From JAZQLP01 sp045542755 (GTDB lineage: Bacteria > Bacillota > Clostridia > Oscillospirales > UBA644): 5,884 nt of DNA. Shown here in pieces: positions 1 to 5,847 of this stretch. The notes beneath the pieces are model-generated. The model made no database searches. It was not told the origin of the DNA and saw only the letters and a list, made by a program, of their open reading frames with translations. Location: NCBI GenBank assembly GCA_045542755.1, contig JAZQLP010000003.1:1-5884 (forward strand), written 5' to 3'. A program made the translations under genes and the position numbers. Each line of letters starts with the position of its first letter. Positions within the stretch are counted from its first letter, which is position 1.

Positions 1-1
1 A

Positions 2-1612
2 TCAATAAAAGTATTAATGATAGGCAACAGCCTTAGCCGTGATGCGGCCACCCATATTCGCGGATTTTTGGTTGAAGCAGGATATGAAGATTCTATCGTT
101 GCATATATCGCGGTAGGGGGCTGTTCCATTTCCAGCCATTGGAGAAAAACCTGTGATAAGGACACCGACTACGGGTATACGAAGTATTCCGAGGTCGGCA
201 CAGAATATATCGAAACTACCATGGACTATGCTCTCCAGGATGAGGAATGGGATTATATTACCCTGCAGCAGGCAACTGTCAAGGCCGGTCAGCCCGATAG
301 CTTTGAGCACCTGAACCCCCTCACCGACTACGTAAGAAAGAACGCAAGGAAGAAGGATTTCAAGTTCCTTTGGTTTCTTACCTGGCCCTTCGGCCCCACC
401 GCTACGAAGGCTTCCTTTGATGAATTATATAACAGAGATCACCGCAAGATGTTTGCGGACATTGTTGATACCATTAATAACCTGATATTGAAGGACCCCA
501 ACATTGACGGCTTTGTTCCCGCAGGTACGGCGTTTATGAATATCGCCACTTCCTATATGGGTGACGTACACGAGGACGGTGTTCACGCAAGTCTTTTTAT
601 CGGCAGATACGTTGCGGCCATGACCTTTGCGGCATATATTACAGGCCTTCCCGTTGAAACCTTCGGAGTTACGTATCATCCCGAATTTTGTATGTATCAT
701 TGTTTGGATGCCATAAGAGAAGCAGTTGCAAATGCTATTGCAAATCCTTTGACAGAGATTCCCTCTAAACTCACATATAAGAAGAGCTTGAAAGTTCTTT
801 CCATAGGCAACAGCTTCAGCGAGGATTCAATGAAGTATCTTTGGGATTTGCTTGACGGCATGGGTATAGATGCAACCGTAGGTTTCCTTCACATCGGTCG
901 CTGTTCCATAGATGAACATTGGGCTTTAGCTTGTTCGGGAGAAGAGAAGTACGAGTATCACAAGAAGAATTCTCCAGAGCCTTGGAGCATAGTCAAGTCA
1001 AGCCTTGTTAACGGAGTTAAAGACGAGGATTGGGACGCTATAGTTTTCCACCAGAATGCCTTTAATTTCGGATTCCTTGATACTTACGGTAATCTTGAAA
1101 ATCTCCTTGATTTCGTTGAGGAGAATATGACCAATAAGAACGCAAAGTTCCTGTGGCAACTTACATGGGCTTATCAGGGTGACTTCGTGGATTGGAGATT
1201 TGAAAAGTACGATAACGACCAGGAAAAAATGTACGATTCCCATATAGACGTCTGCAAGAATTTTATCCTTCCCAATAAGAGATTTAACGGTATAATCCCC
1301 GCAGGTACCGTTATTCAGGGTGTCAGAACTTCATATATAGGCGACACTCTTACACGCGACGGACTCCATCTTTCCTACGGTCTTGGCCGTTATGCCGCCG
1401 CCCTTGCTTGGGCTGCATATCTGACGGGTATTCCTTGCAAGAGATTTGAGTGGATACCCGAAGAGTACGCCGAAGAGGTAACGGAAGGACAGCCCATAGT
1501 TCATGAGGCTATATACTACGCTCTCCGTCAGCCCTACTCCTTCCGAGTATCGAAATATACCGCTGCAGCCGAATTTGGCCTTGATACCGACTATACCAAA
1601 AATAAAGAATAA
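2..1612 (+). CDS. Tandem-domain SGNH hydrolase-like protein (two DUF4886-type domains), 5' end outside the window
   Basis: This is probably an intracellular acyl-esterase of the SGNH/GDSL fold; the substrate is unknown and a sugar ester is a guess. Residues are numbered from the ATG at 17. The reading frame is open to the window edge, and the residues before that Met (SIKVL) match the strand opening domain 2 (SLKVL), so the true start lies upstream and the ATG at 17 is probably internal; no ribosome binding site precedes it. Domain 1 (about 1-250) has the nucleophile motif IGNS (Ser5), GGCS (34-37), LQQ (83-85) and DGVH (Asp187, His190). Domain 2 (about 259-500) repeats them as IGNS (Ser266), GRCS (294-297), HQN (345-347) and DGLH (Asp448, His451). 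Both domains therefore look catalytically intact. TSYMGD/TSYIGD and GRYxAA are further shared blocks. No signal peptide is visible, but the extreme N-terminus is missing. Fold assignment is confident; substrate is not. Confidence 0.85.
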   Translation, partial: SIKVLMIGNSLSRDAATHIRGFLVEAGYEDSIVAYIAVGGCSISSHWRKTCDKDTDYGYTKYSEVGTEYIETTMDYALQDEEWDYITLQQATVKAGQPDSFEHLNPLTDYVRKNARKKDFKFLWFLTWPFGPTATKASFDELYNRDHRKMFADIVDTINNLILKDPNIDGFVPAGTAFMNIATSYMGDVHEDGVHASLFIGRYVAAMTFAAYITGLPVETFGVTYHPEFCMYHCLDAIREAVANAIANPLTEIPSKLTYKKSLKVLSIGNSFSEDSMKYLWDLLDGMGIDATVGFLHIGRCSIDEHWALACSGEEKYEYHKKNSPEPWSIVKSSLVNGVKDEDWDAIVFHQNAFNFGFLDTYGNLENLLDFVEENMTNKNAKFLWQLTWAYQGDFVDWRFEKYDNDQEKMYDSHIDVCKNFILPNKRFNGIIPAGTVIQGVRTSYIGDTLTRDGLHLSYGLGRYAAALAWAAYLTGIPCKRFEWIPEEYAEEVTEGQPIVHEAIYYALRQPYSFRVSKYTAAAEFGLDTDYTKNKE

Positions 1613-1624
1613 TTTGGAGGCCTA

Positions 1625-1671
1625 GCGTGAAAGATAAACTGCACCAATTAGATATGGTGCTCTCTTCACGC
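1625..1671 (+). promoter_or_regulatory. Two-part RNA stem-loop downstream of the SGNH gene
   Basis: The outer arms GCGTGAA (1625-1631) and TTCACGC (1665-1671) pair perfectly. After a one-base bulge, AGA (1632-1634) pairs with TCT (1661-1663). The inner arms GCACCA (1641-1646) and TGGTGC (1655-1660) close an 8-base loop. A six-base bulge (1635-1640) on the 5' side separates the stems. No T-run follows, so this is not an ordinary terminator. It could stabilise the 3' end of the upstream mRNA or be part of a leader for the flavin reductase gene. I do not recognise a known riboswitch class. Confidence 0.45.
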
Positions 1672-1673
1672 AT

Positions 1674-1711
1674 AAATTAAATATTTTCTCCGAAAATCTT
1701 TAATTTTTTTT
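1674..1711 (+). terminator. AT-rich hairpin with T-run, probable intrinsic terminator or attenuator
   Basis: Arms 1674-1688 and 1692-1706 pair at 14 of 15 positions (one T/C mismatch at 1682/1698), with a C-G closing pair and a three-base loop (TCC). Eight T's (1704-1711) follow, three of them inside the stem. This is the form of a Rho-independent terminator for the SGNH gene, although the stem is weak because it is nearly all A/T. It lies only 33 bases before the flavin reductase start, so if it ends transcription that gene needs a promoter overlapping these structures, or regulated read-through. Confidence 0.5.
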
Positions 1712-1713
1712 GA

Positions 1714-1737
1714 GTCGCCGTAAACGGCGACAGGAGG
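1714..1737 (+). promoter_or_regulatory. GC-rich hairpin abutting the Shine-Dalgarno of the flavin reductase gene
   Basis: GTCGCCG (1714-1720) and CGGCGAC (1725-1731) form a perfect seven-base-pair stem with a TAAA loop. The next base begins AGGAGG (1732-1737), which sits seven bases before the ATG at 1745 and fixes that start. The SD is left just outside the stem, so the hairpin may protect or insulate the ribosome binding site rather than hide it. The effect on translation is inferred. Confidence 0.5.
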
Positions 1738-1744
1738 GATTATA

Positions 1745-2305
1745 ATGAGAAAAGACCTTGGTGCAAAGCCCTATATGTATCCGCTTCCCGTACTTATTAT
1801 AGCTGCCTATGATGAAAACGGGGTGCCCAATGCTATGAATGCCGCTTGGGGAACCATATGCGATTCCAATAAGGTTTTCCTTTGCTTGAGTGCAGGACAT
1901 AAGACGGTGAAAAATATTCTCTCAAAAGGCGCATTTACCGTAAGCATGGCCACCGCAGAGCATACCGTTGCCGCCGATTATTTGGGCGTGGTCTCGGGAA
2001 ATAAGGTGCCCGATAAGTTTGAAAAGTCGGGACTTCACGTTTCAAAGAGCCAGAAGGTTGATGCTCCCATAATCGATGAGTTTCCTCTGACATTTGAATG
2101 TAAGCTTCTGAGCTTTGACGAAGAAAACGATTACATGATAGGGGAGATAGTCAACGTTTGCGTTGAAGAAGACATTCTTACCGAGGAAGGTAAGATTGAT
2201 ATGACCAAGTTCCGTCCCATTATCTACGACTCGGTAAACCACGATTACCGTGTTATGGGTGAGGCTGTCGGTAAGGCCTTCTGTGATGGTAAAAAGTTGA
2301 AATAA
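1745..2305 (+). CDS. Flavoredoxin/flavin reductase-like FMN-binding protein
   Basis: A 186-residue protein of the flavin reductase-like (DIM6/NTAB, flavoredoxin) family, whose members are cytoplasmic FMN-binding split-barrel proteins that use flavin for electron transfer or NAD(P)H-dependent reduction. The recognisable course is YPLPVLIIAAYDENG (12-26), then PNAMNAAWG (28-36) and SAGHKTVKNI (49-58), the usual flavin-phosphate region, then the DYLGVVSGNKVPDKFEKSG stretch (78-96) typical of clostridial members, and a closing VNHDYRVMGEAVGKAF segment (164-179). Length is normal for the family and there is no signal peptide or membrane segment. The start is set by AGGAGG seven bases upstream. The gene follows the SGNH gene by 132 structured bases and ends before a strong terminator, so it may be transcribed alone or by read-through. 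The physiological electron acceptor cannot be told from sequence, and no functional tie to the sugar genes is evident. Confidence 0.88.
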   Translation: MRKDLGAKPYMYPLPVLIIAAYDENGVPNAMNAAWGTICDSNKVFLCLSAGHKTVKNILSKGAFTVSMATAEHTVAADYLGVVSGNKVPDKFEKSGLHVSKSQKVDAPIIDEFPLTFECKLLSFDEENDYMIGEIVNVCVEEDILTEEGKIDMTKFRPIIYDSVNHDYRVMGEAVGKAFCDGKKLK

Positions 2306-2313
2306 TATGAAAC

Positions 2314-2351
2314 AAACTACCCAAGCATCTTGAACTGCTTGGGTAGTTTTT
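2314..2351. terminator. Strong intrinsic terminator between convergent units
   Basis: Arms 2314-2327 and 2336-2349 pair over 14 bases, with core ACTACCCAAGCA against TGCTTGGGTAGT and an eight-base loop. A T-run (2347-2351, then ATTT) follows on the plus strand, nine bases after the flavin reductase stop. On the minus strand the stem is followed by a T-rich but interrupted tract (TTTGTTTCA). It probably also ends the regulator operon, whose stop is at 2359, though less efficiently in that direction. Confidence 0.88.
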
Positions 2352-2358
2352 ATTTATG

Positions 2359-2850
2359 TTATGGATGTTCGTATATATGTGTGATTATCCACCTGTTATT
2401 TATTTTCTCAAAATACCAACGTACCTGAATCCACCAGGATCCACTTACCAGGCTCTCGTCTGCCCCATATGTTTCTGTTGAATATTTTGCCCAAATATAT
2501 CCTGATTTATCGGTAAAATTACCTGTTATAAAGGTTAATTTATATTCTCGTTTTGCAGCCTCAGGGGAATCTTCTATATAGTATACGAGTTTTCCGAATT
2601 TTTCTTTGAGTTCGGGTGTTCTCTCTCCAATAGTAGAAAAGGCCTCATTTGCGGTATGCATAATGTCTAATATTATCGGGATGTCAAATGGGTCGGTAGG
2701 ATACCATAATTCTTTTTCTTGGCCGTCGTAATAATCTTTTTCAATAATGACCAAATCACCGAGATAATAATATCCTCGCCTAATAAAAAAGCATAGAATT
2801 ATTCCTAAAATTACTATGCATATTCCTTTTATTAATCGTTTTTTCTTCAT
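2359..2850 (-). CDS. Short membrane-anchored protein of unknown function
   Basis: I do not recognise this 163-residue protein. It has a positively charged N-terminus (MKKKRLIKG), one hydrophobic segment (about 8-23) and then a soluble remainder. The lack of a signal-peptidase site suggests an uncleaved anchor with the C-terminal domain outside the cell. The C-terminal half (about 100-163) alternates strand-like stretches and ends WWIQVRWYFEKINNRWIITHIYEHP-like, which resembles NTF2-like small domains, but this is only an impression. The start at 2850 is chosen because AAGGAG (2857-2862) lies six bases upstream; the open frame extends further only by overlapping the regulator gene. It starts 10 bases after the AraC gene's stop, and its SD overlaps that stop codon, so the two are almost certainly co-transcribed and perhaps translationally coupled. 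It is AT-richer than its neighbours (19 and 20 G+C in two sampled 60-base lines, against 31 in a line of the transporter). Confidence 0.75.
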   Translation of the reverse strand: MKKKRLIKGICIVILGIILCFFIRRGYYYLGDLVIIEKDYYDGQEKELWYPTDPFDIPIILDIMHTANEAFSTIGERTPELKEKFGKLVYYIEDSPEAAKREYKLTFITGNFTDKSGYIWAKYSTETYGADESLVSGSWWIQVRWYFEKINNRWIITHIYEHP

Positions 2851-2860
2851 TGTATGCTCC

Positions 2861-4081
2861 TTATTTCTGCAACGTATCTCTATACATTTTGGGTGTGACG
2901 CCCGTATACTTTTTGAACATCTTTGAAAAGTAGTGTACGTCAAGGATACCGCATTGCTGGGCAACTGTCTGTACCTGTAGCCTGGTGGTCTCAAGCAGCT
3001 TCATTGCCGTTTCCATTCTTTTTCTGTTTACGTATTCGGTAAGGGTTTGACCTGTTTCTTTTTTGAAAATCGTAGATAGATAACTTGGGTTGATGTCCAG
3101 CATTTTAGCGATTCCCGCAAGACTTAAATCGGCCGTAAGGTCGTATTCTATAACGGTAATAGCCTTTTGTACGGGAAGGGAATAGCTCTTAGTTGAATGT
3201 TTCTTTACCAGTTTGCAATATCCGTTTATCATCTCAATCATAAGCTCGCCCGCTTGTTCCACGCCTCGCAAGTTCTCAATCTTGGCGGCAAATCTTGAGG
3301 AGGTCTTGTCTATATATATGGGGTGTACCCCGCCGTTTTCAGCCGCCTTTCGGAGGAGAGTGTTCATGATTATGGTATAGTTTTTTGTGTTTCGCAGGTT
3401 GTCCGACAGCCTTTGTTCTAAGTTATGGGCTGAAAACATCGCCGTCATTCCTTTAAGTTTATCTGCATCGCCCTTTGTTACGGCTGCAAGCATTTTGTTT
3501 TCAAGCCTATACCGTTCTTCCGTCATTTTAATTTTCCAGGACATAATATCCGGAGTGGTAGGGGAGGAGTCGGCGTACCAATCGGTGGACTCGTCGGATG
3601 CGCTGTTGACCTCTTTTACCGAAACCTTGTTTACCTTCCACAGGGTTTCGCAGAATACGTCTATCATAGTAAATATGTGGCTATCTGTGGGAAAATAAAG
3701 TATGGAACTGTAATACTTTTCCACATCTTGGGTGAGGGTGGCGGGGATGTTCGCCTGTTCAATCATAGCAAGTATTTGCTCTCTGTCAAGGGATGTTTGA
3801 TGAAAGGGGCCGATAAATAAGGTGATGTCATCATCTTCTGATAAACTGAAAAAGATGTAGCTTGTGTTGAATTTGTCAGAAAGTCTGTATACGGTTTTCT
3901 TTTCAAGAGGGAAAAGATTGCTTGCTATATACTGCCCAAGCCCCATAGATGCCCCAAGCATACGGCGGATACCTAGATCAAGTTCCTGCTGCTCAAAAGC
4001 GTCCGCATCAAGCATAAGAACTCGTATGTGACATCTTTCCAGGGTTGAGCATAATAATTTCAGATTATCGGAAATTGGCAT
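2861..4081 (-). CDS. AraC-family transcriptional regulator
   Basis: A 406-residue cytoplasmic one-component regulator with the AraC/XylS DNA-binding domain at its C-terminus (about 305-404). The first helix-turn-helix is at 319-341 (LSLAGIAKMLDINPSYLSTIF), the second at 369-391 (VAQQCGILDVHYFSKMFKK), followed by the family signature TGVTPKMYRD. The usual GF of the second motif is GI here (379). The N-terminal part (1-150) is a sensing domain with an LFIGPF motif (88-93), of a kind seen in clostridial AraC proteins. A linker carries the LENKMLAAVTKGD helix (193-205) and the conserved RNTKNYTIIMNTLLRKAAE block (230-248). The start has AGGAGG (4092-4097) ten bases upstream and lies about 72 bases from a perfect-consensus promoter. 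The gene diverges from the sugar transporter gene across 242 bases, so the transporter is the likely target. The ligand is unknown, probably a sugar or a derivative. It heads an operon with the small membrane protein. Confidence 0.93.
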   Translation of the reverse strand: MPISDNLKLLCSTLERCHIRVLMLDADAFEQQELDLGIRRMLGASMGLGQYIASNLFPLEKKTVYRLSDKFNTSYIFFSLSEDDDITLFIGPFHQTSLDREQILAMIEQANIPATLTQDVEKYYSSILYFPTDSHIFTMIDVFCETLWKVNKVSVKEVNSASDESTDWYADSSPTTPDIMSWKIKMTEERYRLENKMLAAVTKGDADKLKGMTAMFSAHNLEQRLSDNLRNTKNYTIIMNTLLRKAAENGGVHPIYIDKTSSRFAAKIENLRGVEQAGELMIEMINGYCKLVKKHSTKSYSLPVQKAITVIEYDLTADLSLAGIAKMLDINPSYLSTIFKKETGQTLTEYVNRKRMETAMKLLETTRLQVQTVAQQCGILDVHYFSKMFKKYTGVTPKMYRDTLQK

Positions 4082-4149
4082 GACGGTTTGTCCTCCTTTA
4101 AATGAGGCTTATTTTTATAATTCTGCATAAATCAAAATAATATGGGACT

Positions 4150-4183
4150 TTATGTACATATTATAGTAGAGTCTTATGTGAAT
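4150..4183. promoter_or_regulatory. Candidate operator: direct repeat TTATGTnnAT and palindrome at the regulator promoter
   Basis: TTATGTACAT (4150-4159) and TTATGTGAAT (4174-4183) are direct repeats 24 bases apart. The first copy contains most of a ten-base palindrome TATGTACATA (4151-4160). They flank the -10 element of the minus-strand promoter. AraC-family proteins commonly bind direct repeats spaced by about two helical turns, so this could be an autoregulatory, repressing site. In AT-rich DNA such a match can also arise by chance. Confidence 0.35.
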
Positions 4184-4188
4184 GTCAA
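4160..4188 (-). promoter_or_regulatory. Perfect-consensus sigma-A promoter of the AraC operon
   Basis: Read on the minus strand, TTGACA (4188-4183) is followed by a 17-base spacer and TATAAT (4165-4160), an exact match to the consensus in both hexamers and in spacing. Upstream on the same strand lie A-tracts (complement of T-runs 4193-4198 and 4202-4206) that could act as an UP element. The start site is expected near 4153, giving an untranslated leader of about 72 bases. Confidence 0.85.
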
Positions 4189-4262
4189 TGACTTTTTTAA
4201 GTTTTTCATAAAAATAATACAACAAATTCTAAAAAAAATCCTCACGCTGCGGTTCATTGAAT

Positions 4263-4271
4263 TGATATAAT
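4263..4271 (+). promoter_or_regulatory. Extended -10 promoter of the sugar transporter
   Basis: TGATATAAT (4263-4271) is an extended -10 element with perfect TATAAT (4266-4271). At the expected -35 position (about 4243-4248) the sequence is CACGCT, which does not resemble TTGACA. Transcription would start near 4278, about 46 bases before the chosen start codon. A missing -35 fits a promoter that needs an activator such as the divergent AraC protein; this is inference. Confidence 0.6.
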
Positions 4272-4308
4272 TAATACATAAGGGCTTTTTATGCCCCAAA
4301 AAAGATTG

Positions 4309-4315
4309 AAAGAGG
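4309..4315 (+). promoter_or_regulatory. Ribosome binding site that decides the transporter start
   Basis: AAAGAGG lies eight bases before the ATG at 4324. An in-frame ATG at 4291 would add 11 residues (MPQKRLKEANS), but it has only a weak AGGG before it and sits in a small GGGC/GCCC stem-loop (4282-4296). GPH transporters usually begin shortly before the KFGxRDxxAYAxGD motif, which the 4324 start satisfies. Confidence 0.6.
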
Positions 4316-4323
4316 CAAATAGC

Positions 4324-5847
4324 ATGAAAAAACAGGTACAATTAGATGCTAACGGCAAGCGTAAGTTTGGTATACGCGACAGTGTAGCATATGCCGCCGG
4401 TGACCTTGGCTGTAACATGAGTTTCGCGCTCAAGGGCACTATGGCTCTCTTCTGGACCCAGGTAATGGGTATGGGTCTTTGGTATTCTCTTCTTCTTATT
4501 GTAGTTCAGGTTTGGGACGCTATTAACGACCCCCTTATCGGCTCTATAATTGATGCTGACAGACGTAAGTATAAGAGAAATAAGTTCCTCTCCTACATAT
4601 GGTTTGGTTCAATCGGCCTTATCGTAGGTGGTGCGTGCTGTTTCCTTCCTTTCCCCCAGGCTCCCGTTTTCGCTAAAGCTATTATTTTTATCGCCGGTTA
4701 CGTTATTTGGGACGCTTTCTATACTATCGCAAACGTTCCTTACGGCTCTCTGTTGAGTATTATCTCCAACGACCCCGCAGACCGCGCATCCCTCTCTGCC
4801 TGGAGATCCATTGGTTCTATGGTAGGCAACATGCTTCCCATGGTAATCCTTCCTTTCATTATTTATAATGATGACAAAACCCTTAACGGTCCCAGAGTAT
4901 TCCTTGCAGCTCTTATAATGGGCGCTCTTGGATTCATCTGCTTCCAGTTTATGATTAGAAACACCGAGATCCGTGTTGATACCGAAGTTAACGTTAGTGA
5001 AGAACAGCCCAAGTTTAACGTTTGGGAAGCTCTTAAGAATTTCGTTAAGAACCGTCCCGCAGTTGGCGCTACCATTGCTGCTATGGGTATGTTCATCGGT
5101 ATGCAGGGCGCCGCTACCGCAGTATCCGTTGTGTTCCAGATTTATTTTAAGAACACCGATATTTCCGGTATCGTTCAGCTCTTCTCCATGATTCCTATCA
5201 TTCTCTTTACACCTCTTGCCCGTAAGATGGTTACCAAGTACGGTAAGAAGGAGCTTTCTATCGCAGGCTCTATCTGCTCCATCATCGGTGCTCTCGGTCT
5301 GTTCATTATTACCCCTGATAACACTGCTCTTGACCTCATTCTGTACGTTCTTTGCCAGCTCGTTTACTCCCTCGGTCTCGGTATTTATTCTACCGTATCT
5401 TGGGCTATGATGGGTGACGCTATCGACTACAACGAATGGAAGACCGGTAAGCGTGAAGAAGGCGTTGTTTATTCTCTCCACTCTTTCTTCAGAAAGCTTG
5501 CTCAGGGCGTAGGTCCCGCAGTTGCTCTCGTTATAATGAGCTCTCTTGGTTACGTTAATAATGCAAACCTTGACGCAGCCGGAAACTATACCAATATTCC
5601 CGATGCAAACGGCGCATTCAACGCCATTAACGTTGAGTGGCTCGGTTGGGACGTTGCTGTTAATCTTCGTGTACTCGTTGCGGTACTCTTCCTCGTTTCT
5701 GCTCTTATGCAGTTCGTTGGTCTTGCTCTTGTTTACAACCTTGACAAGAAGACTCTTGCTCAGATGAACAAGGATCTTGGCCGTGACGTAGAAGCAGACG
5801 ACGTTCTGACTTATACCACCGCAGAAGACGCTGATAACCTCGCGTAA
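4324..5847 (+). CDS. GPH-family (MelB-like) glycoside/oligosaccharide:cation symporter
   Basis: A 507-residue inner-membrane transporter of the glycoside-pentoside-hexuronide:cation symporter family (major facilitator fold, 12 predicted helices). Motifs seen are KFGIRDSVAYAAGDLG (14-29), the helix II signature WDAINDPLIG (64-73) with Asp65, Asn68 and Asp69 matching MelB cation-site positions by pattern, the basic loop DRRKYKRNKF (79-88), NVPYGSL (137-143), in which Asn137 stands where MelB has Asp124, DRASLSAWR (153-161), and DAIDYNEWKTGKREEGVVYS (365-384) typical of the second half. A polar insertion (about 411-438) precedes the last helix and the C-terminus is acidic. The substrate cannot be read from sequence; family members carry xylosides, melibiose, glucuronides and similar sugars with Na+ or H+. 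Codon use is strongly biased towards CTT, GTT, CGT and AAG, unlike the regulator operon, which suggests high expression. Control by the divergent AraC regulator is likely. Confidence 0.93.
   Translation: MKKQVQLDANGKRKFGIRDSVAYAAGDLGCNMSFALKGTMALFWTQVMGMGLWYSLLLIVVQVWDAINDPLIGSIIDADRRKYKRNKFLSYIWFGSIGLIVGGACCFLPFPQAPVFAKAIIFIAGYVIWDAFYTIANVPYGSLLSIISNDPADRASLSAWRSIGSMVGNMLPMVILPFIIYNDDKTLNGPRVFLAALIMGALGFICFQFMIRNTEIRVDTEVNVSEEQPKFNVWEALKNFVKNRPAVGATIAAMGMFIGMQGAATAVSVVFQIYFKNTDISGIVQLFSMIPIILFTPLARKMVTKYGKKELSIAGSICSIIGALGLFIITPDNTALDLILYVLCQLVYSLGLGIYSTVSWAMMGDAIDYNEWKTGKREEGVVYSLHSFFRKLAQGVGPAVALVIMSSLGYVNNANLDAAGNYTNIPDANGAFNAINVEWLGWDVAVNLRVLVAVLFLVSALMQFVGLALVYNLDKKTLAQMNKDLGRDVEADDVLTYTTAEDADNLA

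Noticed and set aside
1625..1671. Inverted repeat considered as the terminator of the SGNH gene
   Set aside because: No T-run follows it; the hairpin immediately downstream (1674-1711) fits a terminator better.
1741..1746. TATAAT just before and into the flavin reductase start codon
   Set aside because: It overlaps the spacer between SD and ATG, and a promoter there could not produce the RNA carrying this ribosome binding site.
2851..2994. N-terminal extension of 48 residues on the small membrane protein
   Set aside because: It would overlap the conserved end of the AraC gene, its residues look like out-of-frame translation, and a good SD with an ATG and a typical membrane-anchor N-terminus occurs at 2850.
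3387..3698. Plus-strand open frame of 103 codons within the AraC gene
   Set aside because: It is antisense to the confident AraC coding region, with no SD support or recognisable domain.
4291..4323. Upstream in-frame start of the transporter
   Set aside because: It has only a weak AGGG before it and its ATG lies in a small stem-loop; the ATG at 4324 has a better SD at good spacing and gives the usual N-terminus for the family.
4609..5481. Long minus-strand open frame of 290 codons inside the transporter gene
   Set aside because: It lies wholly antisense to a confident GPH transporter, its translation is low in hydrophobic structure and rich in Asn, Thr and Gly, and it has no family resemblance. 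The strong codon bias of the transporter removes stop codons from the opposite strand.
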